This document shows, piece after piece, positions 46,172-58,143 of a stretch of DNA of 64,000 bases. This DNA is from Urechis unicinctus (Eukaryota; Annelida; Polychaeta; Xenopneusta; Urechidae). Positions within the stretch are counted from its first letter, which is position 1. Each line of letters opens with the position of its first letter. The stretch is from NCBI GenBank assembly GCA_034190875.2, contig CM067354.1, positions 48,360,401-48,424,400 on the forward strand, written 5' to 3'. The translations under genes were made by a program, and so were the position numbers. The notes beneath the pieces are model-generated. The model worked only from the letters and a program-made list of their open reading frames with translations. It did no database searches and had not been told where the DNA came from.

Positions 46172-46849
46172 ATGTATCACACTCTGTCAAATGTTCAAAG
46201 TGGCGACGCTGTGTCCCTGCAAAATGCTATTGACAACACTGCAGGTGATCTATGTGTTGGCCTAAGGTCAATCATGTAAACTGTGGGCTGGTACAATCTC
46301 GAATCAAACGAGACCATTCAATGGCGGTCAAGAACTTCAGAAGAGGGAGGATCTGTCCAATTAAAACCTGGTCTCTGGCGTTTCAGCCTTCTTCAGCAGC
46401 AGATTACACCAATAGATGTTGATGCTGCCAATGGGGTTATTATCCTCACAATTCCTGATAATTGGGCTCCACGCATATCAGACAGTGTGTTAAAAATGTT
46501 GGATCTTGATGACGGTAAGGGTAGGCAATTAATTCCTTCAGGTACTTACATAGGTGATCGGCCAATCAACTTTAGCATCTTTAACACATTTTATGTTCAC
46601 CTCGATCATGTCAGCACCACGCACAACATGCTAGATGGTGCGCCCACTATGCTTCTTGAAGTTGTTGGCTTAGAGGGTGGCTCTTTCGGTGATATTATAA
46701 CCACTTACATCGCTAATCCTGTCTGTAAGCGTGTTACCAGCGGAACTGTGCATGAGTTGAAGGTTCAGTTACGCGATAATAAAAGAAGGCTATTGGATAA
46801 CCACGACTTACCTGTTAGCGTTGTTCTTGAATTTACAAGATGTCAATAA
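46172..46849 (+). pseudogene. Beta-rich protein, copy 2 (one nonsense codon)
   Basis: 225 codons from ATG 46,172 to the stop at 46,847-46,849, open except for one TAA near 46,277, where copy 1 has Tyr. It shows the natural C-terminus 'LPVSVVLEFTRCQ' and the overlap with the fibre-like gene, whose ATG (46,840) lies inside it. Content is as for copy 1. Confidence 0.52.
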
Positions 46850-47494
46850 AAACGGGTATTTATGGACCTAGGCGAAAACCGGCAAGCACTGTTCTCTCGG
46901 AATATGCCACAAAGACCTATGTATCTATTGGCGATCCACAAAAAATGGATAAAATTGACGGTACTATGACTGGAGACCTTGAAATGGGAGATAATAAAAT
47001 CGTTCAGTTGGGAGACCCAATATCGCCTGAAGATGCTGCTAATAAAAAAGTATGTTGATGAGAGACACAGAAAGCGCAGGGACCGCAGAGAACATATAGA
47101 CTCCCAAACAAAATCCCTCATTACTATATGGGCGGCAGAAGCAAGTGGTGCTCTTCGCAGAGGATATGAGTGGTCGTTTGGCCATGGGGCTAGGGGTCGA
47201 GACTCACAAGACTCAAGCCGTGGATATACCATGCTATCCAATGGTAGGATCATTCGTATGGGGTTGTCTTCAGGTGTTGGTGCTGATACTGGTCCTATAG
47301 CAGTCGTTCCTGTTATTAATGGAACGAATCAAGTGGTAGGAATAAGTAAGCCTGCTGACCAACGGGCTGTTGTAATATCTTTAGACCAGCCTTTACAGGT
47401 AGAACAATGCAACGTTATTAACTTTTATACAACCACTCAAAACAGAGGGGCGACTTGGTCTGTAGCTTTACTCCTTATTGAACTTAACTTGTAG
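46840..47494 (+). pseudogene. Fibre-like protein, copy 2 (single homopolymer frameshift)
   Basis: N-terminus 'MSIKTGIYGPRRKPASTVLS', shaft motif 'MTGDLEMGDNKIVQLGDP' near 46,965-47,020, then a frame change at an A6 run (47,043-47,048). The C-terminal head from about 47,160 follows, with 'MLSNGRIIRMGLSSGVG' and 'GATWSVALLLIELNL'. Apart from the A run, which copy 1 shares, this copy has no stop, and it gives the best view of the gene: about 215 codons, short N-terminal anchor, one shaft repeat, globular head. Confidence 0.62.
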
Positions 47495-47511
47495 ATGTAT
47501 AAAGCGGGAGT

Positions 47512-47694
47512 ATGAAACAACAACCAACGACTGCACCGTTGAATCGGGAGCTGAGAAATGTAGTCTGGGGCACTCCTATCGGTTGAATGAGATCACCCTC
47601 AAGAGGCAATACCTTGAGAAAGAAATTGAAAAATCTGGGGCTATGTATAAAAAATATAGGTGTGCAGTAAACTCAGTGGACGCTGTAGACATGT
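47512..47694 (+). pseudogene. Remnant of the 188-aa protein, copy 2
   Basis: The first third of the gene at 12,397-12,963, frameshifted near 47,553. At about 47,692 the sequence jumps to the end of the exonuclease gene (copy-1 position about 13,572), so a deletion of about 1.0 kb removed the rest of this gene and nearly all of the nuclease. Confidence 0.6.
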
Positions 47695-47784
47695 TATACA
47701 TGACCTCGATCGCATGAAAAATGGAAATTTCAGCGACGGTCGCAGATATTTCTCATTCGATGACCTCTATGGTGACTAACTACT

Positions 47785-47916
47785 GGTGTGACCCTTGACC
47801 ATATGGGGCTGAAAGGGCTGGCTCATATGGTATGGAGGCGGGAGGTGCGAGCGGTTCGCTGGCTCATGTGAGTCCATTTTGGAAGCTGTGCTCGTACCCC
47901 CAGTCTCTATACTACT
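47785..47916 (-). repeat. Right terminal inverted repeat of Polinton 2
   Basis: Ends CTATACTACT and is followed by GGATC. The reverse complement matches the left end for about 130 bp, including the 13-bp block missing at 13,770. Confidence 0.88.
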
Positions 47917-48045
47917 GGATCCCCTCCAACTCGTCACTTCCAATGGATCCCCTTCATTATGTCACTTCCAATGGATCCCCTCCAACCCGTTACTTTTAAT
48001 GAATCCCCTCTAGCTCGTCTCTTCTAATGAATCCCCTCCAACTCG
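47917..48045. repeat. 28-bp GGATCC minisatellite, right flank of Polinton 2
   Basis: Carries the same variant units in the same order as the array to the right of Polinton 1, with one unit fewer. Confidence 0.88.
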
Positions 48046-48461
48046 TAACCGCTGTTGTGGCCTTTCTCAATATTCCCATACAGAATGCTGAAGATGGAGT
48101 ATTTGATGAAGTAGTTCTTGTAGGGTGCATTGGACGTAAAGGCGAGGCTGGTGTTGGTTATGAGTCTCGTTGCACCTGGAGTTATTTCAATACCAGAACA
48201 CACGATTCGATGAAGTTGCAACGGTTCAGCTCCAATCTTTACGATCCGAAACTTCGATCTTTATAGATTGGTTCCTCGGTCCACGGTGAACAAAGTCAAC
48301 GTGTCCATCCAAGATATTCTGCTCTGTTAACATTTCTACCCGAGCTTTTCGACCGTAGATTTGGAGTACTTCAAAGTAAGAAGTGACACTTTCATGGGGA
48401 TATTGGATGGTATATTGTAGATTGGACGGGATGTCGTCGGGGTCCTGAACGCTTAGTATTG
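48046..48461 (-). pseudogene. CSPG-repeat exon fragment, unit 2
   Basis: Nearly identical to 13,944-14,357, with the same missing 25 bp near 48,232 and the same outer breakpoint after AGTATTGG. Repeat signatures are as described for unit 1. Its bases 48,370-48,396 are the apparent template of an insertion in Polinton 2. Confidence 0.45.
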
Positions 48462-49039
48462 GATTCTACGGGTACCAAATGGGGCCGGATAGGATTATGA
48501 TGTCATCACCTTGTACCCACATCCACCCCCCCCCCCCCCCCCCCCAACATGTTGCTGTATTAGTCAGTGACGCCACACGGCCCGCCTTGTCGACTAATCG
48601 CTTATAGAAAACACTTACTTACTCCTCCCCTACGCCGTTTAATCAGTTAACCTTACGAGTTCCATGAGCAGACATTACGATTCGACACGCATTTGGAGAT
48701 CGATACCAGCCGACATATTAACCGTTCTAAACCAGCTCTGATTTTTCAAGATTCATTAAGTCGGGGGTCTAGTTGAGGAGATTGCTAACTTGTTGTAAGA
48801 CCCTTTCCCTTGAGCTCTAAAGCATCGAATGCTTATGATTAATGATCTATAGCACTAGGTGGATATAAGACAAAACTACGAGAGTCAATCACGAGATAAC
48901 ACCTTGCCATCTGTAGTCTTTGTACCTCTCTCTCTCGTCTCTCGCCATCTTGGGTTATATGACGTCATCAAGCTTTTGCCATGTCTGTCAGCTTACATAT
49001 AAGTTACTATGGCTATCTAGCGAGTAAATAGTACTGAGT
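48462..49039. other. Non-coding segment with C20 tract, unit 2
   Basis: Matches 14,358-14,930 apart from small indels. A run of 20 C lies at 48,526-48,545. Nothing coding was seen. Confidence 0.6.
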
Positions 49040-50313
49040 GTCGTCATTGTGTGATATGTAGCCATGGTATGTTTGATGCCATGGTGTGGTTGCTGCCATG
49101 GTGTAGCTGTTGTCATGGTGTAGTTGTTACCACAAAATGCTTCCTCTGTGTGTTTGTAACCATTGTTTGTTTGTTTCTACCGTGTGATTTGTTGCAATGG
49201 TGTAATGTGTTGTCATGCAGTGACATGTTGCCATGGTGTTATAAGGTCCCATTGTGTGATATGGTGCCGTGTATTGATATGTTTCCATTGTGTAATATGT
49301 CCGCACTGTGTGATATGTTGCCATGCAGGGATATGGTGCCATGTTGTAATATGTCCCCACTGTGGTATATGTTGCCATGCAGTGATATGTTGCCATGGTA
49401 AAATACGTCCCCACTGTGATATGCTGTCATGCAATAGTATGTTGCCATGGTGTTACATTGTCCCATTGTTTGTTATGTTGCCATGCAGTGATATGTTGCC
49501 ATGATGTAATATGGTCTCATTGTGTGATATGTTGTTATGCATTGATATGTTGCCATGGTGTAATATTGTCTCATTGTGTGATGTGTTGTAATGCATTGAT
49601 ATGTTGCCATGGTGTAATATGGTCTCATTGTGTGATATGTTGTCATGCATTGGTATGCTGCAATGGTGTAATATGTACCCACTGTGTGTTATCTTTCCAT
49701 GTAGCGAGATGTTGCAATGGTGTAATATGTTGACATGGTGTTATATCGTCTTGCAGTGATTGTGTGATGGTGTTGGTCCCATATAATGACATGTTGACAT
49801 GGTGTTAGGTTGCCATCGTCTTATATGATCCCATGTGAGATATGGTTTCCATCCAGTGATATGTGGTCATGGTGTTATATTGCCCTATTGTGTGATATGT
49901 TGTCCATGGAGTGATATAATGCCATCGAGTGTTATTCGTCCCACTGTGATATATTGTCATGTAGTGACATTTTGCAATGGTGTTACATTGTCCCCACTTG
50001 TGTAATATGTTGCCAGGTAGTGACATGTTGACATGGTGTTATATCGTCCTATTGTGTGATATGCTGCCATATAGTGATATGCTGCCATGGTTTAATATAT
50101 CCCCACTGTGTAATATGTTGTCATGTCCTAATATGTTGCCTTGGTTTAATATGGTTCCAATGTGTGATGTATTTTCATGCAGTGATATGTTGCCATGCAG
50201 TGGTGATATAGGGTCCCATCGTGTAATATGTTGCCATGTAGTGATATGTTGCCATGGTGATTTAGGGTCTCATTGTGTGATATATTGCCATGTAGTGATA
50301 TGTTGCCATGGTT
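49040..50313. repeat. 54-bp TTGCCATG minisatellite, unit 2
   Basis: The left part, up to about 49,680, follows the unit-1 array almost base for base. The right part (TTGACATGGTGTTATATCG units and GATATAGGGTCCCATCGTG) follows the unit-3 array instead. Confidence 0.9.
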
Positions 50314-50769
50314 TAAGTTAGTTTCCAATACATTACTGAGATTTATATTCAGATGAAACCAACGCGCGACATTTATTGAGTCTGGAACCATTGTTTAACG
50401 TATATAAAATAGTTAAAAAATACATAATCTTCTCAAACTACACATCCACAGTTTAATGATAGTGAAAGCAATGTCCATCCGACATACAATCCTTAATAAA
50501 TAGTAAAAGGAATCAAAAGTAGAAAAGTACCAGAATAATAACCAATGAATAGAAACGAAACATTGACTGTAAAGCAAGAGAAGCACGATAACTACATGGA
50601 ACAATATACGTTGTGACTTCCAGTGGTGCTGTCCATCTGAAGAGTATCATCAGTAAGACAGGTAACGATGTCCTGGAACAACACAGGTAAGACTCGCTAT
50701 CAACATGGTTTATAGACAGACAAGCATCCTACAAACTCACAGCATCCATACAAACATTCCAGTACACAA

Positions 50770-50770
<1 letters not shown>
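50314..50770. other. Unique spacer, unit 2
   Basis: Shared with units 1 and 3, closer to unit 3. No gene seen. Confidence 0.6.
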
Positions 50771-51075
<305 letters not shown>

Positions 51076-52189
51076 TATAGGGTGTTTTTGCAAACATGTC
51101 GTATATGTTCGCTACCTCATTTTCGGTTGTCGACAGTTCTGATTTTCGCTTTTTCATCTGTCACATATAGTATAAGCATACATTGTGTTTTTTTTTAAAA
51201 CGAAGCAAATAATTGATACTAAGTTCTTATTGCGAATTCATGAGTTGCTTAAAATATTTGTTTCGATTTTCCGTCCTTGCTGGTTTCATGAATATAGGTG
51301 TGTGCGGGCTTCTTTTATCGCTCGTCGTATATTGCTCCCGAGTATGTTTGCATAATGGTTTGTATAATATGTATGCTATCTTGTTTTAATGCACATCTCC
51401 CTTCTCCCATTGATACCTCACCTTGTAAACTTTGACAGCTAGAAATGACATGTTGAAGAGAAACCAACACGACAGCAGCGCCCCTAAGGCTATGCAGTCG
51501 GCCACGTGACGAACTCTCTCTGTCACGTGACCTACAGTTGCATGCCACAAGCAGACGGCGCTCATTAAGATGAAAGAGATCACGATGTAAAAATCCTGAC
51601 AACAGAAACACAAATAACAGACACATTACTACGTTTCGTAAACTAAGCACCACCATCGAATGACCAATAGACCTTGAACTACCACAACAACAGTCGTTAT
51701 AAAAGAGGCGTGTCTTGAATTTTAAGGACCACCCATTCGCATTGATCGGACATTTTACTCGTATTTAATTGTAGTTTTCCAGCCTTTGATCTGACGCTTA
51801 ATGATCCCGATAATTGCAATTTCACATCGGCAATATCATCAAGAATATTCTGCGCTCAATAATTTATATTTTTATGACCAATCAACAGCTTCACGATATG
51901 TTCATTGCCGAAGTCTGGTCAAATTTAGAATGAATGTTGGCAATAATTCCCACCATGCTTGTCAGATATGAGACTTGAGGAGTATTCTTGGAAGCAGCCA
52001 GTTTGAATGTGATGTTCGAGAGAAGCAGGACAAAGGACATCTGGAGTCTGTTGGCCGTGAGGTCAGCGGGTACAGAGAAGGTGGTGAAGACGAGGCCACC
52101 TATAACAGTCTGTCATCAAACAGTCCTTTGCTGAGAAGTTCATGAGGATCAGACCTTTCGTCTTAACATTAGTGAGGGATTAAGTTGAT

Positions 52190-52440
52190 GGGTATGTGGT
52201 GAATGATTATATGATTATATGACTGGGCGGGTATGTGCGTGATTGATTATGTGATTGAGCGGGAATGCTTTACGTGAATGATTATATGATTAATCGGGCA
52301 TGGTATGTGCGTGAATGATTATAAGTAATTGATCGGTATGTGCGCGAATGATTGATTGCGTGATTTGATTGAGCAGGTATGTGCTTGAATGATTACGTGA
52401 TTGAGGGGGTATGTGCGTGAATGATTACGTGAGTAAGCAA
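52190..52440. repeat. 32-bp minisatellite in channel intron 4, unit 2
   Basis: About seven ragged units of the GTATGTGCGTGAATGATT repeat between channel exons 4 and 5. Confidence 0.82.
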
Positions 52441-53998
52441 TGCAACTATTTTTAGATACAGGTACGTGACCCATACGCACACTGAAACACCAGACATCAA
52501 CCTACCATGATGAAAAATATGTTCCACACAAAATACTTCCATTTTCTTGCAGCCTTACAAGAAACAGATAGTATTGGTCTTGGGAAGCGAAACTTGTCGA
52601 CATTGGTCATTTTGTACTGTACAGCTCCAGAGCGTCCTTCCTTTCACTCTGTTTGACCCCTTGCAGTCGGCGCAAGGGATTATAAATTCGTACGAAGATA
52701 CGATTGTACAGCGTCCATTCTTGAGCATCTTTGAATCTATCCTCACTCAGAAGGCAGCTGCGCTGTTCTTCATCTTGGACGAGGACGACGTCATCAGCTG
52801 CGCGGTTTGACGTCACTGTGATGGTGAGATCCTATTGGTAACAGAAAATATTGGTCGGTAAGGGTAATTCCATTCCATTAAGTCTTGATAGCGACATATA
52901 TTGGTTTCACTCTGTCTGTTTTCTTTAGCATATCGAAACAGCACACCTGTTTTAGCAGACCCCTGTACCTAACGGACATCTTTAAATGACGGAACCACTT
53001 TCAAAGTTTCAAATGTTTCTTTTATATCGAGCTCTACACTTCCCGACCCCCCTTAACTATATTTTTTAATCTAATACCCGGTGCGATGTGAACGTTTGTA
53101 TACTCTGACACAATCATGCTATATGTCTAGAGGATGCAATGTATCTCAACAACTTCTCAAACGACTACATCTACCATGAAATTATTCGTGGATGATCATC
53201 AAAGGCGCGTGTACATACTGCGAAAGCTCTCCATCTTGTATTACCTGGGCATCAAACGGGTAATCGTTGAGTTCCATGTGCTCATAGAACTTGCCCTTTA
53301 CTGTTCTCCGCTCGTACACGGTAGCTTGACCGAGCGCGTCGTACGACACGACGTGCCATACCTTCTGTTCCACGGCGCCCAGCACATTCTCGACGAACAC
53401 GCCCGGGTTCCAGTAATCCTGCCAGTTCTCCAGTTCACACATCTCACCCTGTCATAATGTCATGTGCCCAGGTATTCATTTACATGCACCCACGCGCGCT
53501 AAATTAGGGTTTATATATTGATTGAAGACTTGAGAAAAAACGAACTTCAGAGCTTGGCACAGCTGCCATTATGTTGTCGCTGTTAAATGAAGCAAGGAGA
53601 CTGGATCAATACGTATCCTCCCTGGTGAATTACGGGGAGGTTTGTAATCATAACGTGCTACTAAGCTGATGGAATATTGCATTTGAGGCTTATATGTACA
53701 ATTGAACCTTTCGTAAACAGTCAACCGAAAAACATCGAGAACGTGTATTAAGTACTAACGTTTCAGTTGGCTGCTACAGCGAAGGCCATAATTTGTCACT
53801 GCCGTTAGCGTACATTTGACGATAACGGACAATCCTTAAGGTACCTTAAATACAGGTAAGCTGACTGACCGCTTGCTCGAAATCGTCCAGATTTGGATTT
53901 GTCCATCGGCACTGGACGAAGACGACGGCTTGGAAGAATTCACTGGCCGTGTCGATGTCGCCAAGGTTGAGGAAGACAACTTGGACGGCGACAGGAAC

Positions 53999-54105
53999 CT
54001 GCTTGTCACACACGGCGATGAAAGATGCGTCATTATGGCTATACACATAAGGACTTGCTTGTCACATACGGTGCTGTAAGACGTGTCATTATGGCTATAC
54101 ACACG
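53999..54105. repeat. 56-bp acceptor-side minisatellite, unit 2, first part
   Basis: Two units with GACGTGTCATTATGG-type cores directly left of the insertion; two more follow at 54,838-54,945. Confidence 0.8.
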
Positions 54106-54836
54106 TGACACCTGTAGCCCAACAGACCAACAGTCGACCGTGTACTCCCTTGTTGGTCTAACAGGAAAACCCACTTTTATCGGTAGATTGACAAACGTGC
54201 TTAACTGATCATCACTTATCATGTAAAAAATACGTACTGAGAAGAATTTAAAGCCACCAACGGTGAGATTATTGACTGAATTTAATTAATATGGTTTTTT
54301 TTAACATATCTCCAGGCGAACACTTGATATTCGATTAATTTCTAACTTTTCCGCAAAATCAACTCCGAATTCTGGTGGTTGTCAACAACCGGTCTCTCGC
54401 ATTATGTTTTCTTAAACGACCGCGCGGAATTTGCTAAGTTTTTATCGTACCATCATCTGCCTGATAAAACATTTCACAGGTGAGTCAGTTTATACTAGAT
54501 TTATACCTTATAACTTAACGACCTAGCTACCTTTTCCTCTCATTTATACAGCATAATAACAAGTCCGTTACAATCCGACTTGCATTTCGCAATCTCGCCG
54601 CCATATTGGAATTTAGTCGGAAAAGTTAATCGCCTCGCACATCTTAGGCGATTATGCATATTTACAAGTTGTTGTGATTCCTGAACCTCTAATGCGATAC
54701 ATAATACTGATTGCCTATTAGATTGTACTTGTTAAATCAAGCTGACATCGTGAATGTAAGGTCTTATCATCGAATTTTCTACATTGGAAATGCCATCTTC
54801 GAAAACCAAGACAAGCTCCACTTGGTTCAAAAGAGC
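54106..54836. other. 0.73-kb unexplained insertion within intron-1 minisatellite
   Basis: Unrelated to the surrounding repeat and absent from unit 1. AT-rich, bordered by the repeat word ACCTG on both sides. No long terminal repeats, poly-A tail or reading frame were found. It may be a short non-autonomous element or intron sequence that unit 1 lost. Confidence 0.5.
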
Positions 54837-54944
54837 TACCTGCTTGTCACACACGGCGATGAAAGAAGCAGCATTATGGATATACACACAGGGACCTGCT
54901 TATCACATTGATGAAAGACGCGTCATTTATGGATATACATACAA

Positions 54945-55075
54945 ACTAATGCCATCCCCTTACCTGTCAATCGCGATGAGAAGCACAAACTAATGACATC
55001 CCGTTACCTGTCAATCGCGATGAGAAGCACAAACTAATGACATCCCGTTACCTGGCAATCACGAAGTGAAACGTA
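54945..55075. repeat. 44-bp donor-side minisatellite, unit 2 (about three units)
   Basis: Three units immediately downstream (on the coding strand) of the exon-1 donor; the last reads directly into the donor. This short state is likely ancestral to the 43-unit array in unit 1. Confidence 0.85.
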
Positions 55076-55193
55076 CCTGTCCATCGGGGCGGGAAGTGAA
55101 CCCGAAATCCGGGTCCACGGTTTCCTCACGAAGCAACCTCGAAGTCGCCTTGTTTCCATTCTCTCGTACTGTCTTTTTAGGTTTCACCGACAT

Positions 55194-55610
55194 ATCTTAG
55201 CCTCACCTTCTCGGCTAGTTCGTCATCAACAAGGGAGCGTTATTCTTGATGAAATACACAAGAGAGCGACGTGTCTTGTTTAGAATATCCGGGTAAGTGG
55301 GGCGTACAGGATGTTGCGCCCCAGTTTTACGACAGACCATACACACATATGTTTACGGGATCGCATGGGATCGCGAAGACTGTATGAGTTCAATATGTCG
55401 CTGTTTATCGAACCGAACGCCCCACAATGGTCACGACCTGACCCATATCCCACAGGCCAAGTTGATTATTCCTACGTACATCGCTAGGTTAACTGCATTG
55501 TACTGCATTGAGCAGCTGGTGATGCGGAGTGACGGCCTATCGCCCCACAATAGGGGGAGTTGGGGGGGGGGGGGGGGAGACCGGGGGGGGGGGGGGGGGG
55601 GGGGCAGCAT
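55194..55610. other. 5' flank of channel copy 2 with poly-G tracts
   Basis: Upstream of the exon-1 ATG on the coding strand. Two G runs of 16 and 22 or more bases lie at about 55,562-55,604. No TATA box was recognised. The whole interval from about 55,112 is missing in unit 1. Confidence 0.5.
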
Positions 55611-56340
55611 CAGGCGTAGCCATCATGTGAATATTGCAGGGGACAGTTATCGCCTGAAGAACAGTCGTCATGAATTTCTTAATTCGGATGGTTGGTATTT
55701 CATTCCTACACGCGTTCGCCTATATGCTTGATTAAACACATTTTTCTTCGCAGATGTTACATAGTCCGGGTGGTAATCAAAGCCAAACCGATCTATTATG
55801 GTCAAACTCATGTAATGGTCAAGCAGGTTGTCATTGTCATACATGATATCATTGTCATACAGGTTGACATTGTCATACGTGCTGTCGTGGTCAAACAGGT
55901 TGTTATGGTCAAACTGGTGGACAATGTCGAAAGTGTTATTGTTGTTAAACAGGTTAGAAATGTCTAAATAGCTATCTTAGTCAGACGGGTTGTTATTGCT
56001 GATATGGTTGGCATGGCCACACAAGTTATAATTGTCTAATTGGTTGTCATGGCTAAATTAATATTATAATCAATGAGGTTGTCATCGTCAAAATGGTCGT
56101 CAACGTGAGACAGGCAAGGTGGTTTTATTTGATCCAATGATTGTCATAAATCAACTGGTTGTCAAGTGGGTCGTTTGTCGTAGCCTGCATGATATTGCGT
56201 TCTAGGTCTGTCTTTATGTACCACAAGAGCTTGCTAATCCACGCGGGGCGATCAATAATTCACGCACCGTCAGACATCCCGCACCAGTAACTACTCCAAT
56301 GTTGGAGTACATCACTGGCATGTGAGTGATCTGAAAAAAC
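55611..56340. repeat. Spacer with 18-bp repeats, unit 2
   Basis: Matches 22,985-23,745, with fewer 18-bp units (55,800-55,970). No gene seen. Confidence 0.7.
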
Positions 56341-57030
56341 AACCCGTATATTCACCACGCCAAGACGCCTTCCCAACATTGATCTACAATATGGCTGAGT
56401 GAAAACCCTTACGGGCCGCTTGATTCCCCAGGCTGAGAAACTTTCCCAACATTGATCTACAATATGACTGAGTCAAAACCCTTACGGGCCGCTTAATTCC
56501 CCAGGCTGAGACACTTTCCCAACATTGATCTACAATATGACTGAGTGAAAACCCTTACGGGTCGCTTGATTCCCCAGGCTGAGACACTTTCCCAACATTG
56601 ATCTTCAATATGACTGAGTGAAACCCCGTACAGGCCGTTTAATTCCTCAGGCTGAGACACTTTCCCAACATTGATCTACAATATGACTGAATGAAAACCC
56701 TAACGGGCCGCTTGATTCTCCAGGCTGAGACACTTTTCCAACATTGATCTACGATATGACAAAGTGAAAAAACTTACGTGTTATTCCCGAGACAGGGACG
56801 CTTTCCTGACATTCGGGTCATGTATTTACCACGAGGAGACGCTTTCTCATCATCAGGTCATGTATTTATCATGAGGAGACGCTTTCTCATAACACTCGCC
56901 GACAGTATGACTCATGGCTGATCGCTGGTTCAAACGCTTTCTCATCATCGGGTCATGTATTTACCACGAGGAGACGCTTTCTCATCATGGGTCATGTATT
57001 TACAATGAGGAGAGGCTTTCTCATAATACT
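56341..57030. repeat. 73-bp (about six units) and 40-bp minisatellites, unit 2
   Basis: The 73-bp unit (CTACAATATGACTGAGTGAA, then GGCTGAGACACTTTCCCAAC) repeats to about 56,775. The 40-bp unit (GACGCTTTCTCATCATCGGG) follows to 57,030, interrupted by CGCCGACAGTATGACTC blocks. Confidence 0.85.
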
Positions 57031-57684
57031 CGCCGACAGTATGACCGCTGATCGCTGGTTTCAACCCTGATCCCACAGCCTATTATAGTCGCTTGCGTAG
57101 CGTTGCATGCAAATGCTGGTCATTGCATGAAGTTGCTACTGTGATATCATGTATCTGCGCTGGACATTTGTTCGTTCGGTTATTTGCCATGGAGCTCGGG
57201 TTGGGCTGGCGTCCTAGTTCGGGGGTTCAAAACCCGGTGGGGCAACGGGTATGAGCAATTTGACAGATGGCACCTAAGTATCGCGATGTGCCATTCATGA
57301 CAGGGCCTTAGTGGCCTGGTGTGTAATCTCAGGTCATCTCATTGACAATGAGGTTCTACATTATTTATTCACACACGAAATGGAACCTCTATACAGGGAA
57401 CTAATCAGCTGACAGAAAACAACAGAACATACCCCTTCAAGTGAGGAAGGAATGGCGGACAATTTCAACCGGGTATTGCTACGGACGGCAGCATGCTGAG
57501 ACCTTAATGACTGTTTGCCATTGCATTCCTGTCAAATGGATCGGACTTTATGAGCTGAGAGATTCGTCAAATGTAATCGTGTTAGGACATTCCAAGATTC
57601 GTTGGTAGATGAGTAGCCATGAACGCTGTCATATGACCGACCGTTTGGTCCAGTCCCACAAACACTCATTGTATTATCAACAAT
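57031..57684. other. Unique spacer, unit 2
   Basis: Counterpart of 24,066-24,780, with a box-B-like GGGGTTCAAAACCCGG near 57,228. No gene recognised. Confidence 0.5.
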
Positions 57685-58143
57685 ACCCCAACTAACCCAT
57701 ACAGCAACTCATCCATATCACATCTTATCCAAACTGCAGCTTATCTACACACCAACTAACCCATACTGCAACATACCATATCACATCTAGTCCATACTGC
57801 AGCTTATCTACAAACCAACTAATCCATACAGCAACTAACCCATACAGCAACTTATCCATACTGCAGCTTATCTACACACCATCTAACCCATACTCTAACA
57901 CATCCATATCACTTCTCATCCATACTGCAGCTTATCTACACACCATCTAACCCATACAACAACTATCCATACTAACACACCAACTAACATACATCATCCA
58001 TATAACATATCATCCATACTGCAGCTTATCTACACACCAACTAACCCATACTGCAACACATCCATATCACATATCATCCATTCTGCAGCTTATCTACACA
58101 CCATCTAACCCATACTGTAACACATCCATATAACATATCATCC
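57685..58143. repeat. 48/64-bp satellite, short array, unit 2
   Basis: About eight units of the same satellite that spans 10.2 kb in unit 1. It ends abruptly at the GGATCC minisatellite. Confidence 0.9.

Larger units (their letters stand above)
35399..47916. mobile_element. Polinton/Maverick DNA transposon, copy 2 (decayed)
   Basis: A 12.5-kb sister of the element at 124-13,784, with the same termini, the same flanking GGATC and the same gene order. It keeps the complete left end, including the polymerase C-terminus and a small coiled-coil gene that copy 1 has lost. It lacks polymerase motifs B and C, the ATPase Walker A region, most of the 188-aa gene and the whole exonuclease gene. Shared stops and frameshifts with copy 1 show that the ancestor was already damaged. 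It also contains a 27-nt insertion copied in inverted orientation from the flank. Confidence 0.92.
51386..55193 (-). pseudogene. Pentameric ligand-gated ion channel, copy 2 (six exons, one frameshift)
   Basis: Exons on the minus strand with GT-AG borders: 1, 55,077-55,193; 2, 53,870-53,998; 3, 53,245-53,448; 4, 52,506-52,831; 5, 51,954-52,109; 6, 51,386-51,595. Exon 1 starts at the ATG at 55,193 ('MSVKPKKTVRENGNKATS'), ends 'GFTSRPDGQ' and joins exon 2 in frame, giving about 380 residues in all. An in-frame TAA lies two codons before this ATG, and the N-terminus is hydrophilic, so no signal peptide is visible. Ligand domain, M1-M4 and pore helix are as in copy 1. The Cys-loop cysteines are absent around 'LNDYPFDAQ'. 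Exon 4 is 326 bp instead of 327 because one base is missing near 52,633, which shifts the frame before M1. Whether this is decay or an assembly error cannot be decided here. Confidence 0.85.
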
